Source: Leifsonia sp. Leaf264 | GTDB lineage: Bacteria > Actinomycetota > Actinomycetes > Actinomycetales > Microbacteriaceae | Length of the DNA stretch: 64,000 nucleotides | Assembly (NCBI RefSeq): GCF_001422325.1 | Contig: NZ_LMMR01000002.1 | Coordinates: forward strand, 1-64,000 | Direction: 5' to 3' | Shown here: one piece after another, positions 55,316 to 63,533 of the stretch | Layout: every line of letters begins with the position of its first letter | How positions within the stretch are numbered: position 1 is the first letter of the stretch | Made by a program: the position numbers and the translations under genes | The notes under the pieces: generated by a model | Told to the model about the DNA's origin: nothing | Database searches by the model: none | Seen by the model: the letters and a program-made list of their open reading frames with translations, nothing else

Positions 55316-56166
55316 CGGTTCTCGACCCCTCGCGCCCCGGCCGCTGCGGGCTCACCGTGCAGCAGCTCGCGCACCTCGCTGACGGCGTCGAAGAAGCCGT
55401 CGGCCTCGCGCAGCCCCTCGCCGCGCTGGGCCGAGGAGCCGAGCGCGATGGGCAGGATGCCGCGGATGCGTCCGGGCCGCGGCGACATCACGACCACGCG
55501 ATTGGACAGGAAGACGGCCTCGGGGATGCTGTGGGTCACGAACACCACGGCCGCCTTCGTCTCGCCGCAGATGCGCACCAGCTCGTTCTGCATCCGTTCG
55601 CGCGTCATCTCGTCGAGCGCACCGAACGGTTCGTCCATGAGGAGCAGGTTGGGGCTCTCGGCGAGGGCCCTGGCGATGGCGACGCGCTGCTGCATGCCGC
55701 CCGAGAGCTGGTCGGGGTACTTGGAGCCGAAGTCGCCGAGGCCGACGAGCTCGAGCAGTTCGGTCGTGCGCGTCCGGCGGTCGGCCGAGCTCACGCCGTG
55801 CAGCTGCAGCGGCAGCTCGATGTTGGCGGCGACGCTGCGCCACGGCAGGAGTCCAGCCTGCTGGAAGGCGATGCCGTACTCCTGGTCGAGGCGGGCCTTC
55901 TTGGCCGTCTTCCCGAAGACGCTGATGTCGCCGGCCGTGGGCTGGTCGAGGTCGGCGATGAGACGCAGCAGGGTGGACTTGCCGCATCCGCTCGGCCCGA
56001 TCAGGCTCACGAACTCGCCGGGCGAGACCGTGAGGTCGATGCCGTCGAGGGCTGTGACCGTCGACTCGCCGCGGCGCCCGGAGAACACGCGCGAGACGCC
56101 GGTGACGGTGACGGCGTCGGATGCCGCTGCTGCCGGAGCGGTGGCCTCGGGAACGGACTGACTCAT
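55312..56166 (-). CDS. ABC transporter ATP-binding protein (SsuB/TauB type)
   Basis: A 284-residue ATPase: Walker A GPSGCGKST, Q-loop IAFQQAGLLPW, signature LSGGMQQRVAIARAL, Walker B LLLMDEPFGALDE and switch THSIPEAV. An Ala-rich stretch of about 20 residues precedes the domain. ATG 56166 overlaps the upstream permease stop by 4 bp; the long open frame before it is a shadow of that permease. It powers uptake of the compound bound by the NMT1-type lipoprotein. Confidence 0.94.
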   Translation of the reverse strand: MSQSVPEATAPAAAASDAVTVTGVSRVFSGRRGESTVTALDGIDLTVSPGEFVSLIGPSGCGKSTLLRLIADLDQPTAGDISVFGKTAKKARLDQEYGIAFQQAGLLPWRSVAANIELPLQLHGVSSADRRTRTTELLELVGLGDFGSKYPDQLSGGMQQRVAIARALAESPNLLLMDEPFGALDEMTRERMQNELVRICGETKAAVVFVTHSIPEAVFLSNRVVVMSPRPGRIRGILPIALGSSAQRGEGLREADGFFDAVSEVRELLHGEPAAAGARGVENR

Positions 56167-57128
56167 GCTGGAACCTCTCCACGGCGGTAGCGACGCAGGA
56201 ACACGCCGATGAGACTGACGAAGCCCGCGGCGACGAGCCCCACGAGGACGGCGCCGAAGATGGGCGCCCAGGGTTTGGCCGGATCGCCGCCGGCAGCTGC
56301 GGCGAACTCGACGACCATGCGGCCGATGCCGCCGCGCAGGCCGATGGACACCTCGGCGACGATCGTGCCGATGACGGCGCTCGCTGCTCCGAGGCGGAGC
56401 GCAGGAAGCAGGTACGGCACGCTGGCGGGGAGCCGGAGGCGGAACAGGGTCGTCCACCAGCCCACGCCGTAGCTGCGCATGAGTTCGACGTGGTTGGTGT
56501 CGGGCGAGTTGAGTCCGCGCAGGGCACCGATCGAGATGGGGAAGAAGGCGAGGTAGCTGGCGATGAGGGCCACGGACATCCACGGCTCCCACTCGAACGA
56601 GCCGATCTGGATCTGCGCTCCCCAGCGCCGCACCAACGGGGCGATGGCGATGAGCGGCACGGTCTGGCTGAGCACGATCCACGGGAACAGCGCAGCCTCG
56701 GCGGTGATGAAGCGCTGCATGAGTAGGGCGAGGAACAGACCGACCACGACGCCGGCGATCCAGCCGACGGATGCCACCCCCAGGCTGAACGCCGAGGCCT
56801 GGAGCACGGCCTGCCACATCGGCAGCGCGCCGGCTGCGCTGGAGACAGGCTCGAACAGGCGCCCGATCATGTCCCATACGTGCGGCATGGCGAGGTCGGT
56901 GGTGCGCGGCAGCACTGTCACCCCACCGATGACGACGCCATCGGCTGGACCCAGGGCCTTGTAGATCTCCCAGACCGCGGCGAGCAGCACGATGCCGAGC
57001 GCACCGAGGAGGAACCGGCGGAGGGAGGCACCGCCCCGCATCCGACGAGGCACCCCGGCCTCGACGATTCCGGGCACCGTGCCGATCGACCCCGCGTCGA
57101 CCGCCTTCAGCGCCTCGGACACGCTCAC
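56163..57128 (-). CDS. ABC transporter permease, first
   Basis: A 321-residue permease: a cytoplasmic N-terminus of about 50 residues, a first helix (FLLGALGIVLLAAVWEIYKAL), and a BPD_transp_1 core with the EAA-like loop VELMRSYGVGWWTTLFRLRLP. The periplasmic loop after helix 1 is longer than in the partner permease. GTG 57128 overlaps the stop of the LLM gene by 4 bp, so the importer is translationally coupled to the catabolic enzymes. Confidence 0.92.
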   Translation of the reverse strand: MSVSEALKAVDAGSIGTVPGIVEAGVPRRMRGGASLRRFLLGALGIVLLAAVWEIYKALGPADGVVIGGVTVLPRTTDLAMPHVWDMIGRLFEPVSSAAGALPMWQAVLQASAFSLGVASVGWIAGVVVGLFLALLMQRFITAEAALFPWIVLSQTVPLIAIAPLVRRWGAQIQIGSFEWEPWMSVALIASYLAFFPISIGALRGLNSPDTNHVELMRSYGVGWWTTLFRLRLPASVPYLLPALRLGAASAVIGTIVAEVSIGLRGGIGRMVVEFAAAAGGDPAKPWAPIFGAVLVGLVAAGFVSLIGVFLRRYRRGEVPA

Positions 57129-58141
57129 GCCTTCGCCGTGATGTGGTCGGAGAGCGCCGGGATGACGGTCTCGCCGTAGACGCGGAGGGTCTCCTCCTTG
57201 TTGTCGTGCTGCAGGTATCCGGCGAACTGGTCGACGCCGAGGGCCTTCAGAGCCTCGAGCTTCTCGATGTGCTGTTCTGCGGTGCCGAGGATGCAGAACC
57301 TGTCGACGATCTCGTCGGGCACGAAGCTGGTGTGCGAGTTGCCCGCGCGCCCGTGCTCGTTGTAGTCGTAGCTCTCGCGCGCCTTGATGTAGTCGGTGAG
57401 GGCATCGGGGACGGCACCGTGCTCGCCGTACTTCGAGACGATGTCGGCCACGTGGTTGCCGACCATCCCGCCGAACCAGCGGCACTGGTCGCGCATGTGC
57501 TCCCAGTCGTCGCCGATGTACATGGGCGCGGCAACGCAGAACTTGATCGACATCGGGTCCCGCCCGGCTGCCTCAGCGGCATCCCGGACCGTCTTGATCA
57601 TCCAGGCGGCGATGTCGAGATCGGCGAGCTGCAGGATGAAGCCGTCGCCGACCTCACCCGTGAGCTTGAGCGCCAGCGGACCATAGGCGGCCACCCACAC
57701 GTCGAGCTGCGAGCCGCGGCTCCAGGGGAACTGCAGCTGCGAGCCGTTGTACTCGACCGAGCGCGAGTTGCCCAGCTCCCTGATGACGTGGATCGACTCG
57801 CGCAGGGTCTTGAGGTTGGTCGGCGCGCCGTTCGTCACCCGCACGGCCGAGTCGCCGCGACCGATTCCGACGATGGTGCGGTTGCCGTACATCTCGTTGA
57901 GAGTGGCGAAGACCGATGCCGTCACGGTCCAGTCGCGGGTGGCCGGGTTCGTGACCATGGGCCCGATGATCACCTTGCGGGTCTCCGCGAGGATGGCGCT
58001 GTAGATCACGTAGGGCTCCTGCCAGAGCAGGTGCGAGTCGAAGGTCCACACGTGGCTGAAGCCGTGATTCTCGGCGAGCTTGGCGAGCTGCACAGTGCGC
58101 GACGCCGGCGGGTTGGTCTGGAGGACTGCTCCGAAATCCAT
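57125..58141 (-). CDS. LLM class flavin/F420-dependent oxidoreductase in the pyrimidine operon
   Basis: A 338-residue luciferase-like TIM barrel, starting MDFGAVLQTNPPASRTVQLA with FSHVWTFDSHLLW and VNPATR-like MVTNPATRDWTVTASVFATL following, typical of the family found beside hydantoinase/dihydropyrimidinase genes and often listed as F420-dependent. ATG 58141 is 8 bp after the hydA stop and has AGGAGA ahead. Its reaction is unproven. In this operon it could act on the pyrimidine ring before HydA, since no dihydropyrimidine dehydrogenase is encoded nearby. That is inference. Confidence 0.85.
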   Translation of the reverse strand: MDFGAVLQTNPPASRTVQLAKLAENHGFSHVWTFDSHLLWQEPYVIYSAILAETRKVIIGPMVTNPATRDWTVTASVFATLNEMYGNRTIVGIGRGDSAVRVTNGAPTNLKTLRESIHVIRELGNSRSVEYNGSQLQFPWSRGSQLDVWVAAYGPLALKLTGEVGDGFILQLADLDIAAWMIKTVRDAAEAAGRDPMSIKFCVAAPMYIGDDWEHMRDQCRWFGGMVGNHVADIVSKYGEHGAVPDALTDYIKARESYDYNEHGRAGNSHTSFVPDEIVDRFCILGTAEQHIEKLEALKALGVDQFAGYLQHDNKEETLRVYGETVIPALSDHITAKA

Positions 58142-58149
58142 GGGGTCTC

Positions 58150-59613
58150 CTAGATCAGGTACTGCGAGAGGCCGCGCTTGAGGAACCGACCGTCGCCCTT
58201 GGCACCGAGGTACTGGTTGCCGTCGACGACGACCTTGCCGCGCGAGATGACGGTGTCGACGTGACCGTCGACCTCGAAGCCCTCCCACGCGGAGTGGTCC
58301 ATGTTCATGTGGTGGCTGCGGCCGGTCGGGTGGCCGTGCTCGTCGACCGGCATGCCGATGGAGGTGTGCCCGTTCGGGTCGTAGACGACGATGTCGGCAT
58401 CCGCCCCCGGCTGGATCACGCCCTTCTTGCCGTAGAGCCCGAACATGCGCGCCGGGGTGGTGCTGGTGAGCTCCACCCAGCGCTCGAGGGTGATCTCGCC
58501 GGTCACGACGCCCTGGTACATGAGGTCCATGCGGTGCTCGATCGAGCCGATGCCGTTCGGGATCTTGCGGAAGTCGCCGAGGCCGAGCTCCTTCTGGTCC
58601 TTCATGCAGAACGGGCAGTGGTCGGTGGAGACCATCTGCACGTCGTTGGTGCGCAGCGACTGCCACATGGCGTCCTGGTGGCCCTCCTCGCGGGAGCGCA
58701 GCGGAGTCGAGCACACCCACTTGGCGCCCTCGAAGGCGCCCCACTTCTCGCTGACGGCGCCGAGCTGCTCCTCCAGCGAGAGGTAGAGGTACTGCGGGCA
58801 GGTCTCGGCGAAGACGTTCTGGCCCTTGTCGCGGGCCCAGGCCACCTGCTCGACGGCCTGCTTGGCGCTGACGTGCACGACGTAGAGCGGAGCGCCGGTG
58901 AGCTTGGCGAGCATGATGGCGCGGTGCGTCGCCTCCTCCTCCATCTCCCAGGCGCGGGCCTTGCCGTGGTAGAACGGGTCGGTCTTGCGCTGCTCTACGA
59001 GCTGCGCCGCGAGAACGTCGATGGCCGGGCCGTTCTCGGCGTGCATCATCGTGAGCATGCCGGTGTCGCGCGAGAGCTGCATGGCCTTGAGGATCTGCGC
59101 GTCGTCGGAGTAGAAGACGCCGGGGTAGGCCATGAAGAGCTTGAAGCTCGAGATGCCCTCGTCGACCAGGCCGCGCATGGCGAGCAGCGACTCGTCGTTC
59201 ACGTCGCCGACGATCTGGTGGAAGCCGTAGTCGATGGCGCAGTTGCCGGCCGCCTTCTCGTGCCAGGCGGCGAGGCCGTCCTGGATCTTCTGGCCGTAGG
59301 TCTGCACCGCGAAGTCGACGATGCTCGTCGTTCCGCCCCAGGCGGCTGCCCGGGTTCCGGTCTCGAAGGTGTCGGAGGCCTCGGTGCCGCCGAACGGCAG
59401 CTGCATGTGGGTGTGGGCGTCGATGCCGCCCGGGATCACGTACTTGCCCGTGGCGTCGATGACGGTGTCCACGGCTGAGGCGACATCCGTTCCCAGCAGA
59501 GCGCTGCCGGGCTCGAGTACTGCGGTGATGCGTTCCCCGTCGATGAGCACGTCGGCCGCCGCGCGGCCAGTGGCGCTGACGACGATGCCGTTGGTGATGA
59601 GGGTCGTTGCCAT
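58150..59613 (-). CDS. hydA: dihydropyrimidinase / D-hydantoinase
   Basis: A 487-residue cyclic amidohydrolase. The binuclear metal ligands are His67 and His69 in IDAHTHM, carboxylated Lys158 in SSFKLFMAY, His191 in MMHAENG, His247 in VVHVSAK and Asp331 in STDHCPFC. It opens dihydrouracil or dihydrothymine, or hydantoins, to N-carbamoyl amino acids. AAGGAG lies 7 nt ahead of the ATG. The amidohydrolase that takes the next step is encoded 21 bp upstream. Confidence 0.95.
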   Translation of the reverse strand: MATTLITNGIVVSATGRAAADVLIDGERITAVLEPGSALLGTDVASAVDTVIDATGKYVIPGGIDAHTHMQLPFGGTEASDTFETGTRAAAWGGTTSIVDFAVQTYGQKIQDGLAAWHEKAAGNCAIDYGFHQIVGDVNDESLLAMRGLVDEGISSFKLFMAYPGVFYSDDAQILKAMQLSRDTGMLTMMHAENGPAIDVLAAQLVEQRKTDPFYHGKARAWEMEEEATHRAIMLAKLTGAPLYVVHVSAKQAVEQVAWARDKGQNVFAETCPQYLYLSLEEQLGAVSEKWGAFEGAKWVCSTPLRSREEGHQDAMWQSLRTNDVQMVSTDHCPFCMKDQKELGLGDFRKIPNGIGSIEHRMDLMYQGVVTGEITLERWVELTSTTPARMFGLYGKKGVIQPGADADIVVYDPNGHTSIGMPVDEHGHPTGRSHHMNMDHSAWEGFEVDGHVDTVISRGKVVVDGNQYLGAKGDGRFLKRGLSQYLI

Positions 59614-59634
59614 GGTTCGCTCCTTCGCGGTGGG

Positions 59635-60516
59635 CTACGGCTTCGGGATGGACGTGTACGACTCGGGACGACGGTCGCGGTAGAACTGCCAGTTGTTGCG
59701 CACCTGGCGGATCATGTCCATGTCGAGGTCGCGCACGACGACCTCCTCGTGCTCCTCGGAGCCGTACTCGCCGATGATGTTGCCCTGCGGGTCGACGAAC
59801 TGGCTCTTGCCGTAGAAGTTCACGGCGAGGTCGCCGTACTCGTTGTCCTCGAGGCCCACCCTGTTGGCGGCGGCCACGAAGTAGCCGTTCGCGGCGGCGG
59901 CCGCAGGCTGCTCGATCTCCCAGAGACGGTTCGAGAGGCCGGGCTTGGTCGCATTGGGGTTGAACACGATCTGCGCGCCGTTGAGGCCGAGCTCGCGCCA
60001 GCCCTCCGGGAAGTGCCGGTCGTAGCAGATGTAGACGCCGATCTTGCCGACGGCGGTGTCGAAGACCGGGTAGCCGAGGTTGCCGGGGCGGAAGTAGAAC
60101 TTCTCCCAGAACCTGTCGAGGTTCGGGATGTGGTGCTTGCGGTACGAGCCGAGGATGCTGCCGTCCGAGTCGACCACCACGGCGGTGTTGTAGTAGACGC
60201 CGGGCTGCTCCTCCTCGTAGATCGGGAGGATCATGACCAGGTCGAGTTCCTTCGCCAGCGCCGCGAAGCGCTGCACGATGGGACCGTCGGCAGGCTCGGC
60301 GTAGTCGTAGTACTTCGCGTCCTCGGTGATGCCGAAGTACGGCCCGTAGAACAACTCCTGGAAGCAGATGACCTGCGCACCCTGCTCCTTCGCCTCGCGG
60401 GCGAACTGCTCGTGCTTGGCGATCATCGATTCCTTGTCGCCCGTCCAGGTCGTCTGGGTGATCGCTGCTCGCACGGTGTTCGTGCTGGTACTCGTGCTCT
60501 TGCTGACGCTGGTCAT
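59635..60516 (-). CDS. nitrilase-superfamily amidohydrolase, probable beta-ureidopropionase
   Basis: A 293-residue carbon-nitrogen hydrolase with the Glu-Lys-Cys triad: Glu54 in CFQELFYGPYFG, Lys127 in YRKHHIPN, Cys164 in YICYDRHFPEGWRELG. The sequence around the Cys and the FWEKFYFRPGN segment fit beta-ureidopropionase / N-carbamoyl-amino-acid amidohydrolase, releasing beta-alanine, CO2 and ammonia from N-carbamoyl-beta-alanine. It is the first gene of the operon, with GGAGG 9 nt before its ATG. A Ser/Thr-rich N-terminus of about 14 residues precedes the domain. Confidence 0.92.
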   Translation of the reverse strand: MTSVSKSTSTSTNTVRAAITQTTWTGDKESMIAKHEQFAREAKEQGAQVICFQELFYGPYFGITEDAKYYDYAEPADGPIVQRFAALAKELDLVMILPIYEEEQPGVYYNTAVVVDSDGSILGSYRKHHIPNLDRFWEKFYFRPGNLGYPVFDTAVGKIGVYICYDRHFPEGWRELGLNGAQIVFNPNATKPGLSNRLWEIEQPAAAAANGYFVAAANRVGLEDNEYGDLAVNFYGKSQFVDPQGNIIGEYGSEEHEEVVVRDLDMDMIRQVRNNWQFYRDRRPESYTSIPKP

Positions 60517-60705
60517 GACCGGTTGCCTCCACGAAGGATCTGCCGGCGATGGCGGTACTACGAGGTCACCAACGCCGAGGGTTGAAGCCGAACCGGACCT
60601 CTTCGTCCGTTCTGTTATTGTTCGGCGTAAACATTTCTCTTTTGTTTCACTGTGTGACGTACGTGTAAGTCATTGTGGTTCCCCACCTCCCGGAGGGCAA
60701 GACCC
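60517..60705. promoter_or_regulatory. divergent promoter region of the pyrimidine operon and its MocR gene
   Basis: This 189-bp spacer contains an AT-rich island (about 60612-60672, with TGTTATTG, GTAAACATTTCTCTTTTG and GTGACGTACGTG) that stands out from the GC-rich surroundings and should hold both promoters and the MocR binding sites. I could not single out certain -35/-10 pairs. The regulator's ATG at 60706 has GGAGGG 8 nt ahead. Confidence 0.6.
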
Positions 60706-62106
60706 ATGCACGATGAAGCCATGCACTCGTGGATCCAGCACATCGACGGGTCGTCGCCACGCGACATCGCGGCCTCGATCGCGCGCCAGATCACGTCCGG
60801 CGAGCTCGCGCCGGGCGATCGACTCCCGACGGTGAGGGTCGTCGCGAGTGAGATCGGAGTGAGCCCGGCCACAGTCAGCCATGCCTGGCAGGCCCTCGCC
60901 CGCGCCGGTCTCATCGTCTCGCGGGGGCGCGCGGGCAGCTTCGTGCGGAGCACGGATGCCGCCTGGCTGCCGCCCCGCACGCAGGGCCTGGCCGGGCATC
61001 CGGGCGACGCCAGGCTCGACCTGTCGCGCGGCACTCCCGATCCGTTGCTGCTTCCCGGCCTCGCACGGGCACTGGCACGGGTGTCGGCCGGAGCCCAGAG
61101 CGCCCAGACCTCGAGCTACCACGACCTCCCGCTCATCCCCGAGCTCGAACGGGTGCTGCGGGCGGCCTGGCCCTACCCGCCCGAGGCCATCACCGTCGTC
61201 GACGGAGCCCTCGATGCCGTCTCGCGCGCGCTCGAATCCGTCGTGCGCTTCGGCGATCGAGTCGTCGTCGAGAGTCCCGGCTTCCCTCCGTTCTTCGACC
61301 TCATCGACGCCCTCGGCGCCGAGCGCGTTCCCGTCACGCTCGACGACGACGGCATGCTGCCCTCCTCTCTCTCGGCAGCTCTTGGGTCGCATCCGAGTGC
61401 CGTCATCCTGCAGCCACGGGCGCAGAACCCGACCGGGGCGTCGATGCCGCGCGCCCGCGCCGAGGAGTTGGCCCGGGTCATCCGCGGCCATCCGAACGGA
61501 TCGCAGCTGATCGTGATCGAGGACGACCACTCGGGGCAGATCTCGACGGCCGGCGACGTGAGCCTGGGCGAATGGCTGCCCGATCAGGTACTCCACGTGC
61601 GCAGCTTCTCGAAGTCGCACGGCCCCGACTTGCGCATAGCAGCGCTCGGCGGACCGAGCGGGATCGTCGACAGGATCGTGGCCAGACGGATGCTCGGACC
61701 CGGCTGGACGTCGCGCATGACGCAGCGCATCCTCTACGACCTGCTCACCGACGGCCAGTCGATCGACGAGGTGGCCGAGGCGCGGCGCCAGTACTACACA
61801 CGACAGCGCACGCTCGCATCGGGTCTCGCCACCTGGGACATCGCGTCCCCGGTGCGTTCCGACGGCATCAACACCTGGCTGCCGGTGGCCGACGAGCGAT
61901 CGGCGCTGGTGCAACTGGCGGCGGTCGGCATCAGGGTCGCCGCCGGGTCGGCATTCATGGCCACGGACGTGCCGGGCGCGCCGGCCTTCGTGCGGGTCAC
62001 CGCCGGCATGGTGCGCGACGACACGGCGGAGGTCGCTGCGGCGCTCGCCGCGGCCGCGCTGCCGCATCCGCCCGGCTCGCACTCGCTCGGTGCGCGCTGG
62101 TCCTAG
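60706..62106 (+). CDS. MocR-type GntR regulator with aminotransferase domain
   Basis: A 466-residue PLP-dependent regulator: an N-terminal GntR winged helix (about residues 15-80, with LAPGDRLPTVRVVASEIGVS and VSHAWQALARAGLIVS) and a class I aminotransferase fold with ILQPRAQNPTGASM, IVIEDDHSG and the PLP Lys in RSFSKSHGPDLRIAAL. It diverges from the beta-alanine-producing operon and is its likely activator or repressor, perhaps sensing beta-alanine or another amino compound as a PLP adduct. The GTG at 60673 is rejected for lack of a ribosome site. Confidence 0.9.
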   Translation: MHDEAMHSWIQHIDGSSPRDIAASIARQITSGELAPGDRLPTVRVVASEIGVSPATVSHAWQALARAGLIVSRGRAGSFVRSTDAAWLPPRTQGLAGHPGDARLDLSRGTPDPLLLPGLARALARVSAGAQSAQTSSYHDLPLIPELERVLRAAWPYPPEAITVVDGALDAVSRALESVVRFGDRVVVESPGFPPFFDLIDALGAERVPVTLDDDGMLPSSLSAALGSHPSAVILQPRAQNPTGASMPRARAEELARVIRGHPNGSQLIVIEDDHSGQISTAGDVSLGEWLPDQVLHVRSFSKSHGPDLRIAALGGPSGIVDRIVARRMLGPGWTSRMTQRILYDLLTDGQSIDEVAEARRQYYTRQRTLASGLATWDIASPVRSDGINTWLPVADERSALVQLAAVGIRVAAGSAFMATDVPGAPAFVRVTAGMVRDDTAEVAAALAAAALPHPPGSHSLGARWS

Positions 62107-62130
62107 GGTCGCTGCGCCTCTTCTCGCTCG

Positions 62131-62288
62131 CTCGTGCTCGCTCGTGCTCGCTCGTGCGCTCGGTTGTTCGCCCCGCTCGCCACTTATGGCCGCTCCCACG
62201 GCGGCCCAGCGGCCACAACCGGCGAGCCGGGCACTGCGGTGCGGCCACAACTGGCGAGCCGGGCGCTGCGGTGCGACCACAACCGGCG
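62131..62288. repeat. short tandem repeats after the MocR gene
   Basis: A 10-bp unit CTCGTGCTCG is repeated almost three times (62131-62157). Then a 32-bp unit containing GCGGCCACAACCGGCGAGCC occurs at 62209-62240 and 62241-62272 with a partial third copy to 62288, each differing by one to three bases. An inverted partial copy (CGCCACTTATGGCCGC) lies at about 62178-62193. The core resembles the GCCACAAGTGGC words at 63450-63495. Confidence 0.8.
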
Positions 62289-62297
62289 CGCGAGCGC

Positions 62298-63233
62298 TCA
62301 GCGTGCTGGAGACAGGCGCGCCAGCAGCGCCGCCCACCACGATGCGGGCAGCACGTCCCGAGCGCCGGGCAGACGATGCGCCAGCGCTCCCCCTCCGACC
62401 AACGCCGACAGCCCACTCGGCAGGCCGACGGCGGCGACGAAGCGCTCCACGGTGTCGTTGGAGAACTCGGGCGGATCGATGAGCGGGCGCAGCCGCTGCG
62501 CGCCGGCCCCGTCGAGCCCGAACGCGGCGACGATGCGCGCGAAGTCCGGAGGCGGGTCGGCGATCTCGAGAAGGGCGTCGCGCACGATGCGGCCTGCGGC
62601 ATCCGTCACCGATCCGTCACTCGGATCGACCCACCACCAATGTTCACCCCAGCGGTGCACGATGCGACCCGCGGAATCCCACACGCCGAACCCGCCGTGC
62701 ACACCGTTGGTCCAGATCAGCACGGCTCGGGAGCGCATGGCGTGCCAGGCCATGAGGAGCACCCCCGGATCGTGCGGGGCGACGAGGGCCTCTCCATCGC
62801 CGATGGGCGCCGCGATGATGGGGAAGCCGACCGATCGCGCGACGAGGGCGGCCTCACCCGCCTGCGCAGTGGGCGAGAACCACAGCACGCGGGGCGGGGT
62901 GAAGGCTCCGTAGGGGAACTCGTACTGCGTGCCGAGGCTGTAGCCGCCGCGATTCCGGTCGACGATCACTCGGGCACGCAGCCTGTCGCTGAGTGCCTCG
63001 AATCCCGCCCGCGTGGTGCACTCCTCGAGCGCGAATCCCCTGTCACCGACGGGCACCACGATGAGCGGCCCACCGCCGACGGCTGCCAGGATGCGGGCCT
63101 CGACAGTGCGCGACTCGACGTCGTAGCGGATGAGCGCCGGATGCCCCTGCTGGCGCAGGTGTTCGCGCACGACGTCGAGGGCCGTCTCGCCGACACCGAC
63201 GCACAGCAGCTCGCACACCTCGAACTCAGCCAT
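62298..63233 (-). CDS. protein of unknown function, 311 residues
   Basis: A soluble protein without signal peptide or membrane helix. I recognise no family with confidence. Visible features are VGVGETALDVVREHL near the N-terminus, LIVVPVGDRGFALEECTTRAG, a Trp-rich centre (HRWGEHWWWVDPSDGSVTDA), and a C-terminal about 100 residues resembling a helical end domain (PEFSNDTVERFVAAVGLP). ATG 63233 is chosen; 16 further upstream residues in frame look non-coding. Both flanks are repeat-rich spacers, and it has no operon partner within the window. Confidence 0.65.
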   Translation of the reverse strand: MAEFEVCELLCVGVGETALDVVREHLRQQGHPALIRYDVESRTVEARILAAVGGGPLIVVPVGDRGFALEECTTRAGFEALSDRLRARVIVDRNRGGYSLGTQYEFPYGAFTPPRVLWFSPTAQAGEAALVARSVGFPIIAAPIGDGEALVAPHDPGVLLMAWHAMRSRAVLIWTNGVHGGFGVWDSAGRIVHRWGEHWWWVDPSDGSVTDAAGRIVRDALLEIADPPPDFARIVAAFGLDGAGAQRLRPLIDPPEFSNDTVERFVAAVGLPSGLSALVGGGALAHRLPGARDVLPASWWAALLARLSPAR

Positions 63234-63533
63234 GGGCCGCCCCCTCGCGCGCCGGCCACCGGGGCCCGCCATCGCCTCCAAGGGTAGGAGCGTGGCCGCC
63301 GCGGCCGCGCACCCCCGTCATGGGCGCGCCGGGCCCGAGTCGCCCCCTGGCAGCTCGAGCCGCTCGCCTCGTGAACCCTTCGCCCCTCGATCCCCTCGCC
63401 ACATGGGCCACTCGCCACTCATGGCCGGTCATTGCAAGGGCGCAGCGGCCACAAGTGGCGAGCCGCGCACGCCCCAGCGGCCACAAGTGGCGACGGGGCC
63501 GCGCTTCGGGCGGCCGCTCCACGATGCTTGCCC
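63234..63533. other. 300-bp repeat-rich spacer without genes
   Basis: No convincing gene is seen. Two direct copies of CAGCGGCCACAAGTGGCGA lie at about 63450-63468 and 63477-63495, and near-inverted forms (CGCCACATGGGCCACTCG, CGCCACTCATGGCCGG) lie at about 63399-63428. The core GCCACAAGTGGC is a 5-bp dyad around AA. The same word family is in the spacer at 62178-62288, so it brackets the unknown gene. Confidence 0.7.

Noticed and set aside
53609-56161. An 850-codon open frame opposite the ABC importer genes
   Set aside because: It spans four genes on the other strand and has no recognisable domain.
57125-60532. A single reading frame open across LLM oxidoreductase, hydA and amidohydrolase genes, suggesting a fusion
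   Set aside because: Only the last 338 codons have family similarity; hydA and the amidohydrolase are in other frames with their own start codons and ribosome sites.
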